Origin: Polaribacter marinaquae
GTDB lineage: Bacteria > Bacteroidota > Bacteroidia > Flavobacteriales > Flavobacteriaceae
Direction: 5' to 3'
Assembly: GCF_038019025.1 (NCBI RefSeq)
Contig: NZ_CP150496.1
Span: 2,868,001-2,932,000, forward strand
Length of the DNA: 64,000 nt
The notes beneath the pieces were generated by a model that was given only the letters and a program-made list of their open reading frames with translations, was not told where the DNA came from and did not search any database. A program made the position numbers and the translations under genes. This document shows positions 28,183-35,984 of this stretch, one piece after another (position 1 is the first letter of the stretch; each line of letters opens with the position of its first letter).

Positions 28183-28209
28183 TTGTAACATAAATTCTAC
28201 GTATATTTG
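28183..28209 (+). promoter_or_regulatory. Promoter of the gatC-gatA-gatB::aspS operon
   Basis: TATATTTG (28202-28209) matches TAnnTTTG exactly. A TTG at 28183-28185 lies 16 nt upstream, slightly short of the usual spacing. Transcription should begin near 28215, just before the Asn-rich leader peptide at 28228. Confidence 0.6.
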
Positions 28210-28227
28210 TCAATATCAATAGATAAT

Positions 28228-28275
28228 ATGACAATTAATAACAATAATCGTAATTTCAATAATCCTAATATATAG
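28228..28275 (+). CDS. Asn-rich leader peptide of the gat operon (candidate attenuator peptide)
   Basis: ATG at 28228 opens a 15-codon frame reading MTINNNNRNFNNPNI, stopped by TAG at 28273-28275. Eight of 15 codons specify Asn (residues 4-7, 9, 11, 12 and 14). It begins about 13-20 nt after the predicted transcription start and is followed within 5 nt by the antiterminator-like GGAAGG, then an intrinsic terminator. Genes downstream make Asn-tRNA(Asn), so the enriched codon matches the operon's product, as in classical leader-peptide attenuation. A chance Asn-rich frame in AAT-rich DNA is the main alternative. The fit of position, stop and downstream hairpin argues against that. Confidence 0.75.
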   Translation: MTINNNNRNFNNPNI

Positions 28276-28279
28276 GAAA

Positions 28280-28340
28280 GGAAGGTTGTTGTCAAAAAAA
28301 AATATATAAAGCCTTCCAAATTTTTGGAAGGTTTTTTTTT
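28280..28340 (+). promoter_or_regulatory. Attenuator: antiterminator segment plus intrinsic terminator before gatC
   Basis: GGAAGG (28280-28285) directly after the leader stop can pair with CCTTCC (28312-28317). The latter is also the 5' arm of a terminator hairpin CCTTCCAA / TTGGAAGG (28312-28319, 28324-28331) followed by nine T residues (28332-28340). The two pairings are mutually exclusive. A ribosome finishing at the TAG would cover GGAAGG and let the terminator form. A ribosome stalled at upstream Asn codons would leave GGAAGG free to form the antiterminator. Confidence 0.72.
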
Positions 28341-28358
28341 GAATCTAAATTTAAAGAG

Positions 28359-28619
28359 ATGAGTAAAATAATGACGGTAGACATTTTGTCTAGTATTAAA
28401 GGAGCAAAACCATCAGAATCGGTTAATAAATTATTCGACGTAATTAAAAATGCCAATAATAATACTACCAATGTCAATTATAATAATGTTGTGTCTTTAG
28501 ATGATTTAAGAGAAGACGTTGTTATAGAGAGTTCATTAACAGAAAAAGAAATAATTAAAGAAAACTTTCCGAAAGAAAAAGATGGTTTTTTAGTAGTTGC
28601 TAAAGTGATAGAAGATTAA
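28359..28619 (+). CDS. gatC: Aspartyl/glutamyl-tRNA amidotransferase subunit C (short, divergent GatC)
   Basis: The C-terminal half is recognisable GatC: L-R-E-D-V-V (50-55), S-L-T-E-K-E-I, then F-P-K-E-K-D-G-F-L-V-V-A-K-V-I-E-D, matching the usual L-R-E-D-x-V...S-L-S-R-E-E...G-F-F-x-V-P-K-V-I-E ending. GatC wraps around GatA and stabilises the GatCAB complex. At 86 residues it is a little short, and the canonical N-terminal V-x-x-I-A-x-L-A-R-L helix is replaced by a divergent helix. The middle (31-43) is an Asn-rich loop with eight Asn in 13 residues. It begins 18 nt after the attenuator T-run and ends 1 nt before gatA. Confidence 0.82.
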   Translation: MSKIMTVDILSSIKGAKPSESVNKLFDVIKNANNNTTNVNYNNVVSLDDLREDVVIESSLTEKEIIKENFPKEKDGFLVVAKVIED

Positions 28620-28620
28620 T

Positions 28621-30012
28621 ATGAGTTCGCAAATAAAAAAAATACATCAGCAATTGGTGTCTAAAGAAATTACTTGTACAGCTTTTGTACAAGCAAAGTT
28701 AGATTTGTTAAAGCAGAATTCTCATAATACTGTAAATGCGCTATTAGATGATATTGCTTTAGGTTTAGCAAAAAATGTAGATGATAAGATTGCAAAAGGA
28801 GAAAAGATAGGTCTTTTAGAAGGAATTCCGTTTGGTATAAAAGATGTTTATATGTTGCAAGGAACCTATACAACGGCGAGTTCTAATTTGCTTAAAAAAT
28901 ACAAATCGTCTTACACAGCAACTGCAATTCAGAAATTGTTAGACGCAGGTGCAATACCTTTAGTTAAAGAAAATTGTGATTCTTTTGGGCATGGATCGTC
29001 ATCAGAAAATACGATTTTCGGAGCAGTAAAAAACGCTGTAAATCCTGATTTAGTTGGTGGAGGTTCTAGCGGAGGTTCTGCAGTAAATGTTGCAAAAGAT
29101 TATACAGTTTTTTCTATTGGAGGCGATACAGGTGGTTCTATTAGACAACCTGCCGGTTACAATAAAGTATATGGTTTAAAACCTACGTATGGCAGAATTT
29201 CTCGATACGGTTTAATGGCTTATGCGTCCTCTACAGATTGTGTTGGCCCGATTGCAAAATCAATAGAAGATATCAAAATTATTCTTAATGAAATTAGTGG
29301 TAAAGATGTAAAAGATCAAACTACTTATACATCAGAATTAATTTCTGATGAAACCAAAAATGATGTAAAATCTGTTGGTTATTTTAAGAGTTTTATTGAA
29401 ACAGATGCAATCTCTAAAGAAATAAAAGATGATTTCTTAGCTACTTTAGATAAAATAAAATCGAAAGGAATTGAAGTTAAAGAATTAGATTTTTTTGATG
29501 CAGATATTTTAGTTTCTACATATTATACGCTTGCAATGGCAGAAACCGCATCTAATTTATCTAGATTAGATGGTACAAATTATGGAGATAGAGTAGAAGG
29601 AGAAAATTTAAAAGATACGTATTCGATTACCCGTTCAGAAAAATTTTCTGAAGAAACAAAAAGAAGAATTGTTGGTGGTAATCAAGTTTTATCACAAGGT
29701 TTTTCTGATGAAATTTACTTAAAAGCACAAAATTTAAGAGATCAAATTTCAGCAAGATTTAGCAAAGATTTCGAAGCTGTAGATATTATTTTATCGCCAG
29801 TAACACCTCAAGATCCGCCTAAAATTGGCGATAGTTTAAACAATCCTTTGGCAATGTATTTGTCTGATGCTTATACGGTTGGTTTTAGTTTAGGAGAATT
29901 GCCAACACTAACAATACCAAAAGGCACAAATACAGGTTTACAAATTACAGCAGATAAAAAAAATGATGCAGAAGTATTACATTTTGCGAACTTCTTAAAC
30001 GATATTTTATAA
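28621..30012 (+). CDS. gatA: Aspartyl/glutamyl-tRNA amidotransferase subunit A
   Basis: GatA is the glutaminase/amidase subunit that supplies ammonia for converting Asp-tRNA(Asn) to Asn-tRNA(Asn), or Glu-tRNA(Gln) to Gln-tRNA(Gln). The 463-residue protein is of the amidase-signature family: G-I-P-F-G-I-K-D with the catalytic Lys at about 76, G-G-G-S-S-G-G-S-A, and G-G-D-T-G-G-S-I-R-Q-P-A with the nucleophile Ser. The length is close to other GatA proteins. It begins 1 nt after gatC and its stop overlaps the gatB start (TAATG at 30010-30014), so the three are translationally coupled. Confidence 0.96.
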   Translation: MSSQIKKIHQQLVSKEITCTAFVQAKLDLLKQNSHNTVNALLDDIALGLAKNVDDKIAKGEKIGLLEGIPFGIKDVYMLQGTYTTASSNLLKKYKSSYTATAIQKLLDAGAIPLVKENCDSFGHGSSSENTIFGAVKNAVNPDLVGGGSSGGSAVNVAKDYTVFSIGGDTGGSIRQPAGYNKVYGLKPTYGRISRYGLMAYASSTDCVGPIAKSIEDIKIILNEISGKDVKDQTTYTSELISDETKNDVKSVGYFKSFIETDAISKEIKDDFLATLDKIKSKGIEVKELDFFDADILVSTYYTLAMAETASNLSRLDGTNYGDRVEGENLKDTYSITRSEKFSEETKRRIVGGNQVLSQGFSDEIYLKAQNLRDQISARFSKDFEAVDIILSPVTPQDPPKIGDSLNNPLAMYLSDAYTVGFSLGELPTLTIPKGTNTGLQITADKKNDAEVLHFANFLNDIL

Positions 30013-33000
30013 TGGAACTAGCGCAATTAAATGATGCTTTAAAAGCACACGATTTAGAATTGATAATTGGTTTAGAAACACACGTTCGTTTAAACACAAA
30101 GACAAAATTATTTTGTTCTTGTCCTAATGAAGAAACAGAAATACCAAATACCAATATTTGCTCTGTTTGTACAGGTCAAATGGGTGTTTTACCAGCAATT
30201 AATAAAGAGGCTATTACAAAAGCGATTTATTTTGGTAAAGCTGTAAACTCTACATTTTCTAATGAAGTTATTTCTTGGGATAGAAAACATTATGAATATC
30301 CAGACAATCCTAAAAATATACAAATAACTCAATTTCATAATCCTGTTATACCAAATGGACAAGTTTCTTGTTTTAGAAACGATGGTTCAGAATTTACAGT
30401 AGATTTAACACAAGTGCATATCGAAGAAGATGCTGCAAAATTAATGCACGAAAAGAAAGTTTCTTTGGTAGATTTTAACAAAGCTGGTGTGCCGTTAATA
30501 GAAATTGTTACAGAACCTTGTATTAGAAATATAGAAGATGCCTCTACCTACGCGCAATATATTCAAAGAATTGTGCAGAATATAGGTGTTTCTGAAGCCA
30601 ACTTAGAAAAAGGAGAGTTTAAATCTGATGTTTCTGTTTCGTTAAGAAAAAAAGGAACGACTATTTTAAATCCTAGAACCGAAATTAAAAACTTAAATTC
30701 TTTTAAGTTTATGGTAGAGGCTTTAAAAGAAGAAATTGAAAAACAACTTAATTATTTTACAGAGAATAAAACGTTTAGACCAGATCAAACCACGGTTTTA
30801 TGGGATGCAGATTTAAAGCAAACCAAAACAATGCGTAAAAAGGAATTTGAAGCAGATTATCGTTTTATATCAGAACCAGATTTACCTTTTGTAAGTATTA
30901 AACAAGTAATAGAAAGTATAAATGTAGATATTAGTTCTTTACCTTTTGCTGTAGAATCTATTTTGATCAAAGGCGGAGTTTTACCGCAGGATGCTAAGTT
31001 TTTTACGGCAGATTCTTTGCGTTCTAAAACATTTGTATCTCTTAATAATGCTATTAAAGATCCTTCTTTTGTTGCTAAAACCTTAGTAAATAATATTGCT
31101 GCAGATGAATACGAAAACATTCATGATGTAAATGATTTAATAGAAATTTTTAAACTTTTTAAAGAAGATAAAATCACTTCTGTTTTAGTGCAAAATGGAA
31201 TTTCATCTTATTTAAAAGATGCAAGTTTTGATTATAAAACCTATTTTGAAAACAATACAATTTCAGAAGATAAAATTAAAGCTGCTGTTTTAACAGTAAT
31301 ATCAGAAAACGAAGCAATTGCAAATGATATTAAAAACGGAAACAAAGGAAAAGCTGGAATTTTAGTTGGTAAAGTAATTGCAATTATTGGTAAAGGAGCT
31401 TCAGGAAAAGTAATTCGTGAAGAGATTCTTAACGCTGTTAGCGAAAATTCAGCCCTTAGCAATTCGCCTTTAGCAGTTAGCGAAAAGCTAAAGGCTAAAA
31501 GTCAACAGCCAACTGCTAAAAGCGAGGAAGAGTTGCAGAAAACTCCTATTATAATTAAAGAAGAATACAGAACACATAAAATATCAGATTTATCAGAAGC
31601 AACTATTTCAGAAAATGTAGTTTTATCTGGTTGGGTAGCAAGTGTTAGAGATCACGGTGAGTTAATGTTTATTGATTTACGTGATTCTAGTTATCAAATT
31701 TTTCAAGTTCGTTTAAGTAGAGAGACTTTTCCTAATTTAGATGAATTGGTAAAATTAAAACCAGAAACGGTAATTTCTGTTGGAGGTGTAGTTGTAAAAA
31801 GAAATGAAGATGATTATAATGCTGGTTTAAGAACCGGTAAGTTAGAGTTAGAAACTGCAACTTTAGAGATTTTAAACTTATCAAAAACATTACCTTTTGA
31901 AATTAAAAGAGCAGCAAAGAGTAATGAAAAAGTTCGTTTTGAATACAAGTTTTTAGATCATAGAAATGATGAAGTTCGTAAAGCAATAGTAAATAGACAT
32001 AAAGTAATTAAGTTACTTAGAGATATTTTAGATGAAGAAGAATTCTTAGAAATTGAAACGCCAATTTTAACTGCGGGTACAGATGAAGGAGCTAGAGAAT
32101 TTATTGTACCTACTAGAAAACAGGCGGGTTCATTTTATACATTGCCACAAGCACCACAACAATTTAAACAAATGTTAATGGTTGGTGGTTTTGAGAAATA
32201 TTTTCAAATAGCACGTTGTTTTAGAGATGAAGATTCTCGTGGAGATAGACAACCAGAATTTACGCAATTAGATATAGAAATGGCATACGCAAGTATGCAG
32301 CAAATTATCGATTTAAATACTAAGATGTTTAATGAAGTTGTGAGAAAAATTTATGGTAAAAAATGGATTTTACATCCTTTTGAAGTAATAACTTACAAAG
32401 ATGCGATGGATAAATATGGTTGTGATAGACCCGATTTGCGTTACGGTTTGCAAATGCAAGATATTACCGAAATTGTAAAAGACACAACTTTTCAGGTTTT
32501 TAGTAAGCCAATAGAAGAAGGCGGAATTGTAAAATGCATTAAAGTTTCTGCAAAAGAGCAAGGTAATAAACGTATGTCTAAAGGGCAAATTGAAAACTTA
32601 ACTGCCATTGCACAACAAAATGGTTTAGGTGGTTTAGCGTATATTATTGTTAATGAAAACGATTTACAATCTCCAATAATTAAGTTTTTAGGAGAAGAAA
32701 TAGCTGCAAAGATAATAAACACTACAAAGGCTAAAGTTGGTGATATTGTATTTTTCTCTGCAGCAGATTATGCCACAGCAAATAAAGCCTTAGACGCTGT
32801 TCGTCAAGAAATGGCAAAAATATTAAGATTGATTAATCCGAAGGAATTAAGACCAGCTTGGGTTGTAGATTTTCCGATGTTTGAAAAAACAGATGAAGGA
32901 AGATGGACATTTACACACAATCCTTTTTCGATGCCAGCAATTTATGATTTAGAAAAGCATATGAACGGAGAAGGTGAAGAAATAGGAACAATTATTGCCC

Positions 33001-33344
33001 AACAATACGATTTAATTTTAAATGGTTATGAAATTGGCGGAGGTTCTGTACGTGCACACAAATCTGAAATTTTAGAAGCAACTTATAAAAATATGGGTTA
33101 CAATAAAGAAGAAATGATGAAAAGCGTTGGAACAATGTATAAAGCTTTTCAATATGGTGCACCACCACACGGTGGAATTGCATGGGGTGTTGATCGATTA
33201 ATGATGATTTTAGAGAAAAAAGCTTCTATTAGGGAAGTGATGGCTTTTCCTAAAACTGGTACATCAGAAGATTTATTGTTTAATGCGCCATCAATTTTAT
33301 CAGATAAAAAGGTAGAAGAAATGAATGTGAAAATTATGAGATAA
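30012..33344 (+). CDS. GatB - aspartyl-tRNA synthetase fusion protein
   Basis: A single 1110-residue frame. Residues 1 to about 475 are complete GatB: G-L-E-T-H-V, zinc cysteines C35, C37, C50, C53, H-Y-E-Y-P-D, and the YqeY-like tail ending I-R-E-E-I-L. Residues about 476-512 are a polar linker. Residues about 513-1110 are a full bacterial AspRS: OB domain W-V-A-S-V-R-D-H-G-E-L, motif 2 in F-R-D-E-D-S-R-G-D-R-Q-P-E-F-T-Q-L-D, GAD insertion, and motif 3 G-G-I-A-W-G-V-D-R-L. H548 aligns with E. coli AspRS Leu30, where His is associated with non-discriminating enzymes that also charge tRNA(Asn). The protein could make Asp-tRNA(Asn) and hand it to the amidotransferase it carries. Confidence 0.93.
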   Translation: MELAQLNDALKAHDLELIIGLETHVRLNTKTKLFCSCPNEETEIPNTNICSVCTGQMGVLPAINKEAITKAIYFGKAVNSTFSNEVISWDRKHYEYPDNPKNIQITQFHNPVIPNGQVSCFRNDGSEFTVDLTQVHIEEDAAKLMHEKKVSLVDFNKAGVPLIEIVTEPCIRNIEDASTYAQYIQRIVQNIGVSEANLEKGEFKSDVSVSLRKKGTTILNPRTEIKNLNSFKFMVEALKEEIEKQLNYFTENKTFRPDQTTVLWDADLKQTKTMRKKEFEADYRFISEPDLPFVSIKQVIESINVDISSLPFAVESILIKGGVLPQDAKFFTADSLRSKTFVSLNNAIKDPSFVAKTLVNNIAADEYENIHDVNDLIEIFKLFKEDKITSVLVQNGISSYLKDASFDYKTYFENNTISEDKIKAAVLTVISENEAIANDIKNGNKGKAGILVGKVIAIIGKGASGKVIREEILNAVSENSALSNSPLAVSEKLKAKSQQPTAKSEEELQKTPIIIKEEYRTHKISDLSEATISENVVLSGWVASVRDHGELMFIDLRDSSYQIFQVRLSRETFPNLDELVKLKPETVISVGGVVVKRNEDDYNAGLRTGKLELETATLEILNLSKTLPFEIKRAAKSNEKVRFEYKFLDHRNDEVRKAIVNRHKVIKLLRDILDEEEFLEIETPILTAGTDEGAREFIVPTRKQAGSFYTLPQAPQQFKQMLMVGGFEKYFQIARCFRDEDSRGDRQPEFTQLDIEMAYASMQQIIDLNTKMFNEVVRKIYGKKWILHPFEVITYKDAMDKYGCDRPDLRYGLQMQDITEIVKDTTFQVFSKPIEEGGIVKCIKVSAKEQGNKRMSKGQIENLTAIAQQNGLGGLAYIIVNENDLQSPIIKFLGEEIAAKIINTTKAKVGDIVFFSAADYATANKALDAVRQEMAKILRLINPKELRPAWVVDFPMFEKTDEGRWTFTHNPFSMPAIYDLEKHMNGEGEEIGTIIAQQYDLILNGYEIGGGSVRAHKSEILEATYKNMGYNKEEMMKSVGTMYKAFQYGAPPHGGIAWGVDRLMMILEKKASIREVMAFPKTGTSEDLLFNAPSILSDKKVEEMNVKIMR
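31466..31495 (+). repeat. Inverted repeat inside the GatB-AspRS linker coding region
   Basis: GCCTTTAGC (31466-31474) and GCTAAAGGC (31487-31495) form a perfect 9-bp dyad. The flanking DNA is built from GCTAAAAG and AACAGCCAA words also found in the intergenic trpE-trpG stretch (35985-36052). It looks like an intergenic repeat now translated as part of a protein. Confidence 0.65.
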
Positions 33345-33503
33345 TAAGATTTTGGTTTTTCTAGAATCGTTATTGTATTCATTTATTAATAGTTGCAAAA
33401 ACATTAAAAAAAATAGTAAAATAACTTCATTTTGTTTAGCTTTTTTTGCGTATATTTAAACATAATTAACAGTTTTAAATAAAGCCCGTAAAAACAGTTG
33501 TCT

Positions 33504-34289
33504 ATGAAAAAAATAGTAGCATTAATTTTTTTGTTTTTAAGCATACATTCATTTTCTCAAGAAATCATTCGTAAGAATATTAAAGGAAAGATTATTGTTG
33601 AAGGAAATGATTTAGAAGGAATAACGATTTTTAATTCTTCAACTAAGAAAGGTGCAGTTTCAAATGAAATAGGTGAATTTGATTTATTAGTTGGAGAAAA
33701 CGATAGCATAAAAGTTAGAGCTCTAGAATATCAAGATTTCGATTTTACTATTAATTCAGATATTTTAACATCAAGAAAAGTTACTATTTTTTTGTTAGAA
33801 GAAATTAATAAATTGGATGAGATTGTAGTTTCTACTAGAAAATTAACCGGTAACTTTCAAACGGATGTAGAGATTACGAATAGGTTTATAGAGAAAAAAG
33901 ATGTTATTTATTTTGGCGCGAAAAGAAATGCAGAATTAACTACAATAAAGAATGTTGAGGTAGATAAAATGCATTATCCTAAACAAACACTTGTAGATGG
34001 ATTGAATATTGTAAACGTTGTAGATCAATTATTAATCCCTTTATTTAGATCAGAAGTAAAAAATAAAAAAGAAGCTGGTATACCAGAGGTTCCTGTAAAA
34101 GCTATAAAATATTATTTAGCCTCTAATTTTTTAATAAATAATTTTAACATTCCAGAACATAGGGTAGAAGAGTTTGTAAGGTTTGTAGAAGATGATACAT
34201 TTGATTTTAAACTATTAAATTATGGAAATGAAATAGAATTACTAGAAATCTTAAACCAAAAAAGTAAAACATTCTTAAAAAAAATATAG
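33504..34289 (+). CDS. Exported protein with CarboxypepD_reg-like beta-sandwich domain
   Basis: The 261-residue protein has a signal peptide (K-K-I-V-A-L-I-F-L-F ending S-F-S-Q at about 18). It is followed by a carboxypeptidase-regulatory-like domain (about 25-110): I-K-G-K-I-I-V-E-G-N-D-L-E-G-I-T-I-F-N, then T-K-K-G-A-V-S-N-E-I-G-E-F. The remainder is alpha-helical and specific to Bacteroidota homologues. Function is unknown; the N-terminal domain is the type found on TonB receptors but no barrel is present. I used the ATG at 33504 rather than the TTG two codons earlier. It lies alone between gatB::aspS and the trp leader. Confidence 0.85.
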   Translation: MKKIVALIFLFLSIHSFSQEIIRKNIKGKIIVEGNDLEGITIFNSSTKKGAVSNEIGEFDLLVGENDSIKVRALEYQDFDFTINSDILTSRKVTIFLLEEINKLDEIVVSTRKLTGNFQTDVEITNRFIEKKDVIYFGAKRNAELTTIKNVEVDKMHYPKQTLVDGLNIVNVVDQLLIPLFRSEVKNKKEAGIPEVPVKAIKYYLASNFLINNFNIPEHRVEEFVRFVEDDTFDFKLLNYGNEIELLEILNQKSKTFLKKI

Positions 34290-34336
34290 AGTAATAAGCT
34301 TTAGGTTTCGTAAGAAAAACAAAAACATAATAAAGG

Positions 34337-34367
34337 TTGCTTATTTTAAAATTCTATCTTATTTTTG
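34337..34367 (+). promoter_or_regulatory. Promoter of the trp operon
   Basis: TTG (34337-34339), a 20-nt spacer and TATTTTTG (34360-34367) match the Bacteroidota TTG / TAnnTTTG pattern. The leader peptide start codon is 8 nt after the -7 box, so the transcript leader is very short or nearly leaderless. Confidence 0.65.
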
Positions 34368-34375
34368 TTGCAAGT

Positions 34376-34423
34376 ATGAAAAATAACACAAACAATACAT
34401 GGTGGTGGAACTCTCTTATCTAA
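34376..34423 (+). CDS. trpL: trp operon leader peptide with three tandem Trp codons
   Basis: The 15-codon frame reads MKNNTNNTWWWNSLI with stop TAA at 34421-34423. Three consecutive TGG codons (34400-34408) precede an intrinsic terminator and the trp genes, the textbook arrangement for Trp-tRNA sensing by ribosome stalling. CTTAT (34415-34419) overlapping the peptide end can pair with ATAAG (34423-34427). Confidence 0.88.
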   Translation: MKNNTNNTWWWNSLI

Positions 34424-34496
34424 TAAGTGAGAAGAAACCTATATGTATATAACATAAAAAAAAGGCTTATCTCACGATAAGCCTTTTCGCTTTTTA
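34423..34496 (+). promoter_or_regulatory. trp attenuator (antiterminator and terminator hairpins)
   Basis: The terminator hairpin pairs AAAAGGCTTAT (34460-34470) with ATAAGCCTTTT (34477-34487) and is followed by CGCTTTTT. An alternative pairing joins GTGAGA (34427-34432), just past the leader stop, with TCTCAC (34470-34475) in the terminator's upper arm and loop. A ribosome stalled at the Trp codons would free the GTGAGA segment by melting the CTTAT/ATAAG hairpin. Confidence 0.78.
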
Positions 34497-34592
34497 TTAA
34501 GCATCATTTCGAGAAGTTAATGAAACATTTATTTCTCTTTAAACAAACAAATTGTTACCGTAAATTTTACGAGACAATTACATATTATCAAT

Positions 34593-35984
34593 ATGAAGAA
34601 AATACAATTTAAGACTACTTTTAAGACAAAAATTGCAGATACAATAACACCTGTAGGTTTGTATTTACGTTTTAGAGATACATACGCAAATACACTTTTA
34701 TTAGAAAGTTCAGATTATCATAGTAAAGAAGAAAGTTTTTCTTTTATAGCTATAGAACCTGTTGTAACGATTAAAGCAGAGAATCATCATTTAAAATTTT
34801 CTCATAAAGGAGAAGAATTGGCTAACCAAGAAATTGGTAGAGATTTTAATGCGATTTTTGAGAATTATAGCAAAGCAATCGATTTAGATTGTCCGGCAGA
34901 ATTAAAATCATTTAATGGTTTATATGGTTATACAACTTACGACTCTGTACAATATTTCGAAAACATAGATTTAAGTGTTAAAGAAGCGCCATCTGCAATA
35001 CCATTAATGCAATATAGTTTTTACAGATTTATTATTGCAATCAATCATTTTAATGATGAAATGACATTGATTGAAAATATTGAAGAAGGTTCTGAGTCTA
35101 GAATAAAAGAAATTCAAACAATTATAGATGCACAAACTTTTAATACACAAAGTTTCGAAATTGTTGGAGACGAAACTTCGAATGTAAAAGGCGAAGAATT
35201 TATAGAGTATGTTAAAAAAGCAAAATCTCATTGTAAAAGAGGAGACGTTTTTCAATTAGTTTTATCACGTCAATTTCAACAAAAATTTAAAGGAGACGAG
35301 TTTAATGTGTATAGAGCTTTACGTTCTATCAATCCGTCGCCATATTTATTTTATTTTGATTATGGTTCTTTTAAATTGATGGGATCTTCACCAGAAGCGC
35401 AAATTAAAATTTCTGCGGGTAAAGCAACCATTAATCCAATAGCCGGTACGTTTAGAAGAACTGGCGACATGGCAAAAGATATTCAATTAGGTAAAAAATT
35501 ATCTGCAGATAAAAAAGAAACTGCAGAGCACGTTATGTTGGTAGATTTGGCACGTAACGATTTAAGTAAGCATGCAGATAAAGTTGAAGTAGAGGTTTTT
35601 AAAGAAGTACAGTATTTTAGTCACGTTATTCATTTAGTTTCTACAGTTTCTGGACAATTAAAAGGAAACCCTATAGAAATTGTGGGCGATACTTTTCCGG
35701 CAGGAACTTTAAGTGGCGCACCAAAATACAAAGCAATGCAGTTAATAGACACTTATGAGAATCAATCTCGTGGATTTTATGGTGGTGCAGTTGGTATTAT
35801 AGGTTTAGACGGTTCTGTAAATTTGGCAATTGCAATTCGTAGTTTTGTAAGTAAAAACAATGTGTTGTATTACCAAGCAGGTGCAGGAATCGTAATTCAT
35901 TCAGATGAAGAAAAAGAGTTACAAGAAGTTAATAATAAATTAGCAGCGTTAAAGAAAGCGTTGTTTTTAGCAGAAAATATATAA
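34593..35984 (+). CDS. trpE: Anthranilate synthase component I
   Basis: TrpE converts chorismate to anthranilate with ammonia from TrpG. The 463-residue protein carries the chorismate-binding domain (about 205-455): R-G-D-V-F-Q-L-V-L-S-R, S-P-E-A-Q, P-I-A-G-T-F-R-R, D-L-A-R-N-D-L, and G-A-P-K-Y-K-A-M. An N-terminal Trp-feedback region with L-L-E-S is seen at about 36-39. PabB is less likely because trpG and trpD follow. It is the first structural gene after the attenuator. Confidence 0.95.
   Translation: MKKIQFKTTFKTKIADTITPVGLYLRFRDTYANTLLLESSDYHSKEESFSFIAIEPVVTIKAENHHLKFSHKGEELANQEIGRDFNAIFENYSKAIDLDCPAELKSFNGLYGYTTYDSVQYFENIDLSVKEAPSAIPLMQYSFYRFIIAINHFNDEMTLIENIEEGSESRIKEIQTIIDAQTFNTQSFEIVGDETSNVKGEEFIEYVKKAKSHCKRGDVFQLVLSRQFQQKFKGDEFNVYRALRSINPSPYLFYFDYGSFKLMGSSPEAQIKISAGKATINPIAGTFRRTGDMAKDIQLGKKLSADKKETAEHVMLVDLARNDLSKHADKVEVEVFKEVQYFSHVIHLVSTVSGQLKGNPIEIVGDTFPAGTLSGAPKYKAMQLIDTYENQSRGFYGGAVGIIGLDGSVNLAIAIRSFVSKNNVLYYQAGAGIVIHSDEEKELQEVNNKLAALKKALFLAENI

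Noticed and set aside
28621..33344. The gat operon as mainly a Glu-tRNA(Gln) amidotransferase system.
   Set aside because: Fusion to AspRS and an Asn-rich, not Gln-rich, leader favour Asn-tRNA(Asn). A Gln role cannot be excluded without knowing whether glnS exists elsewhere.
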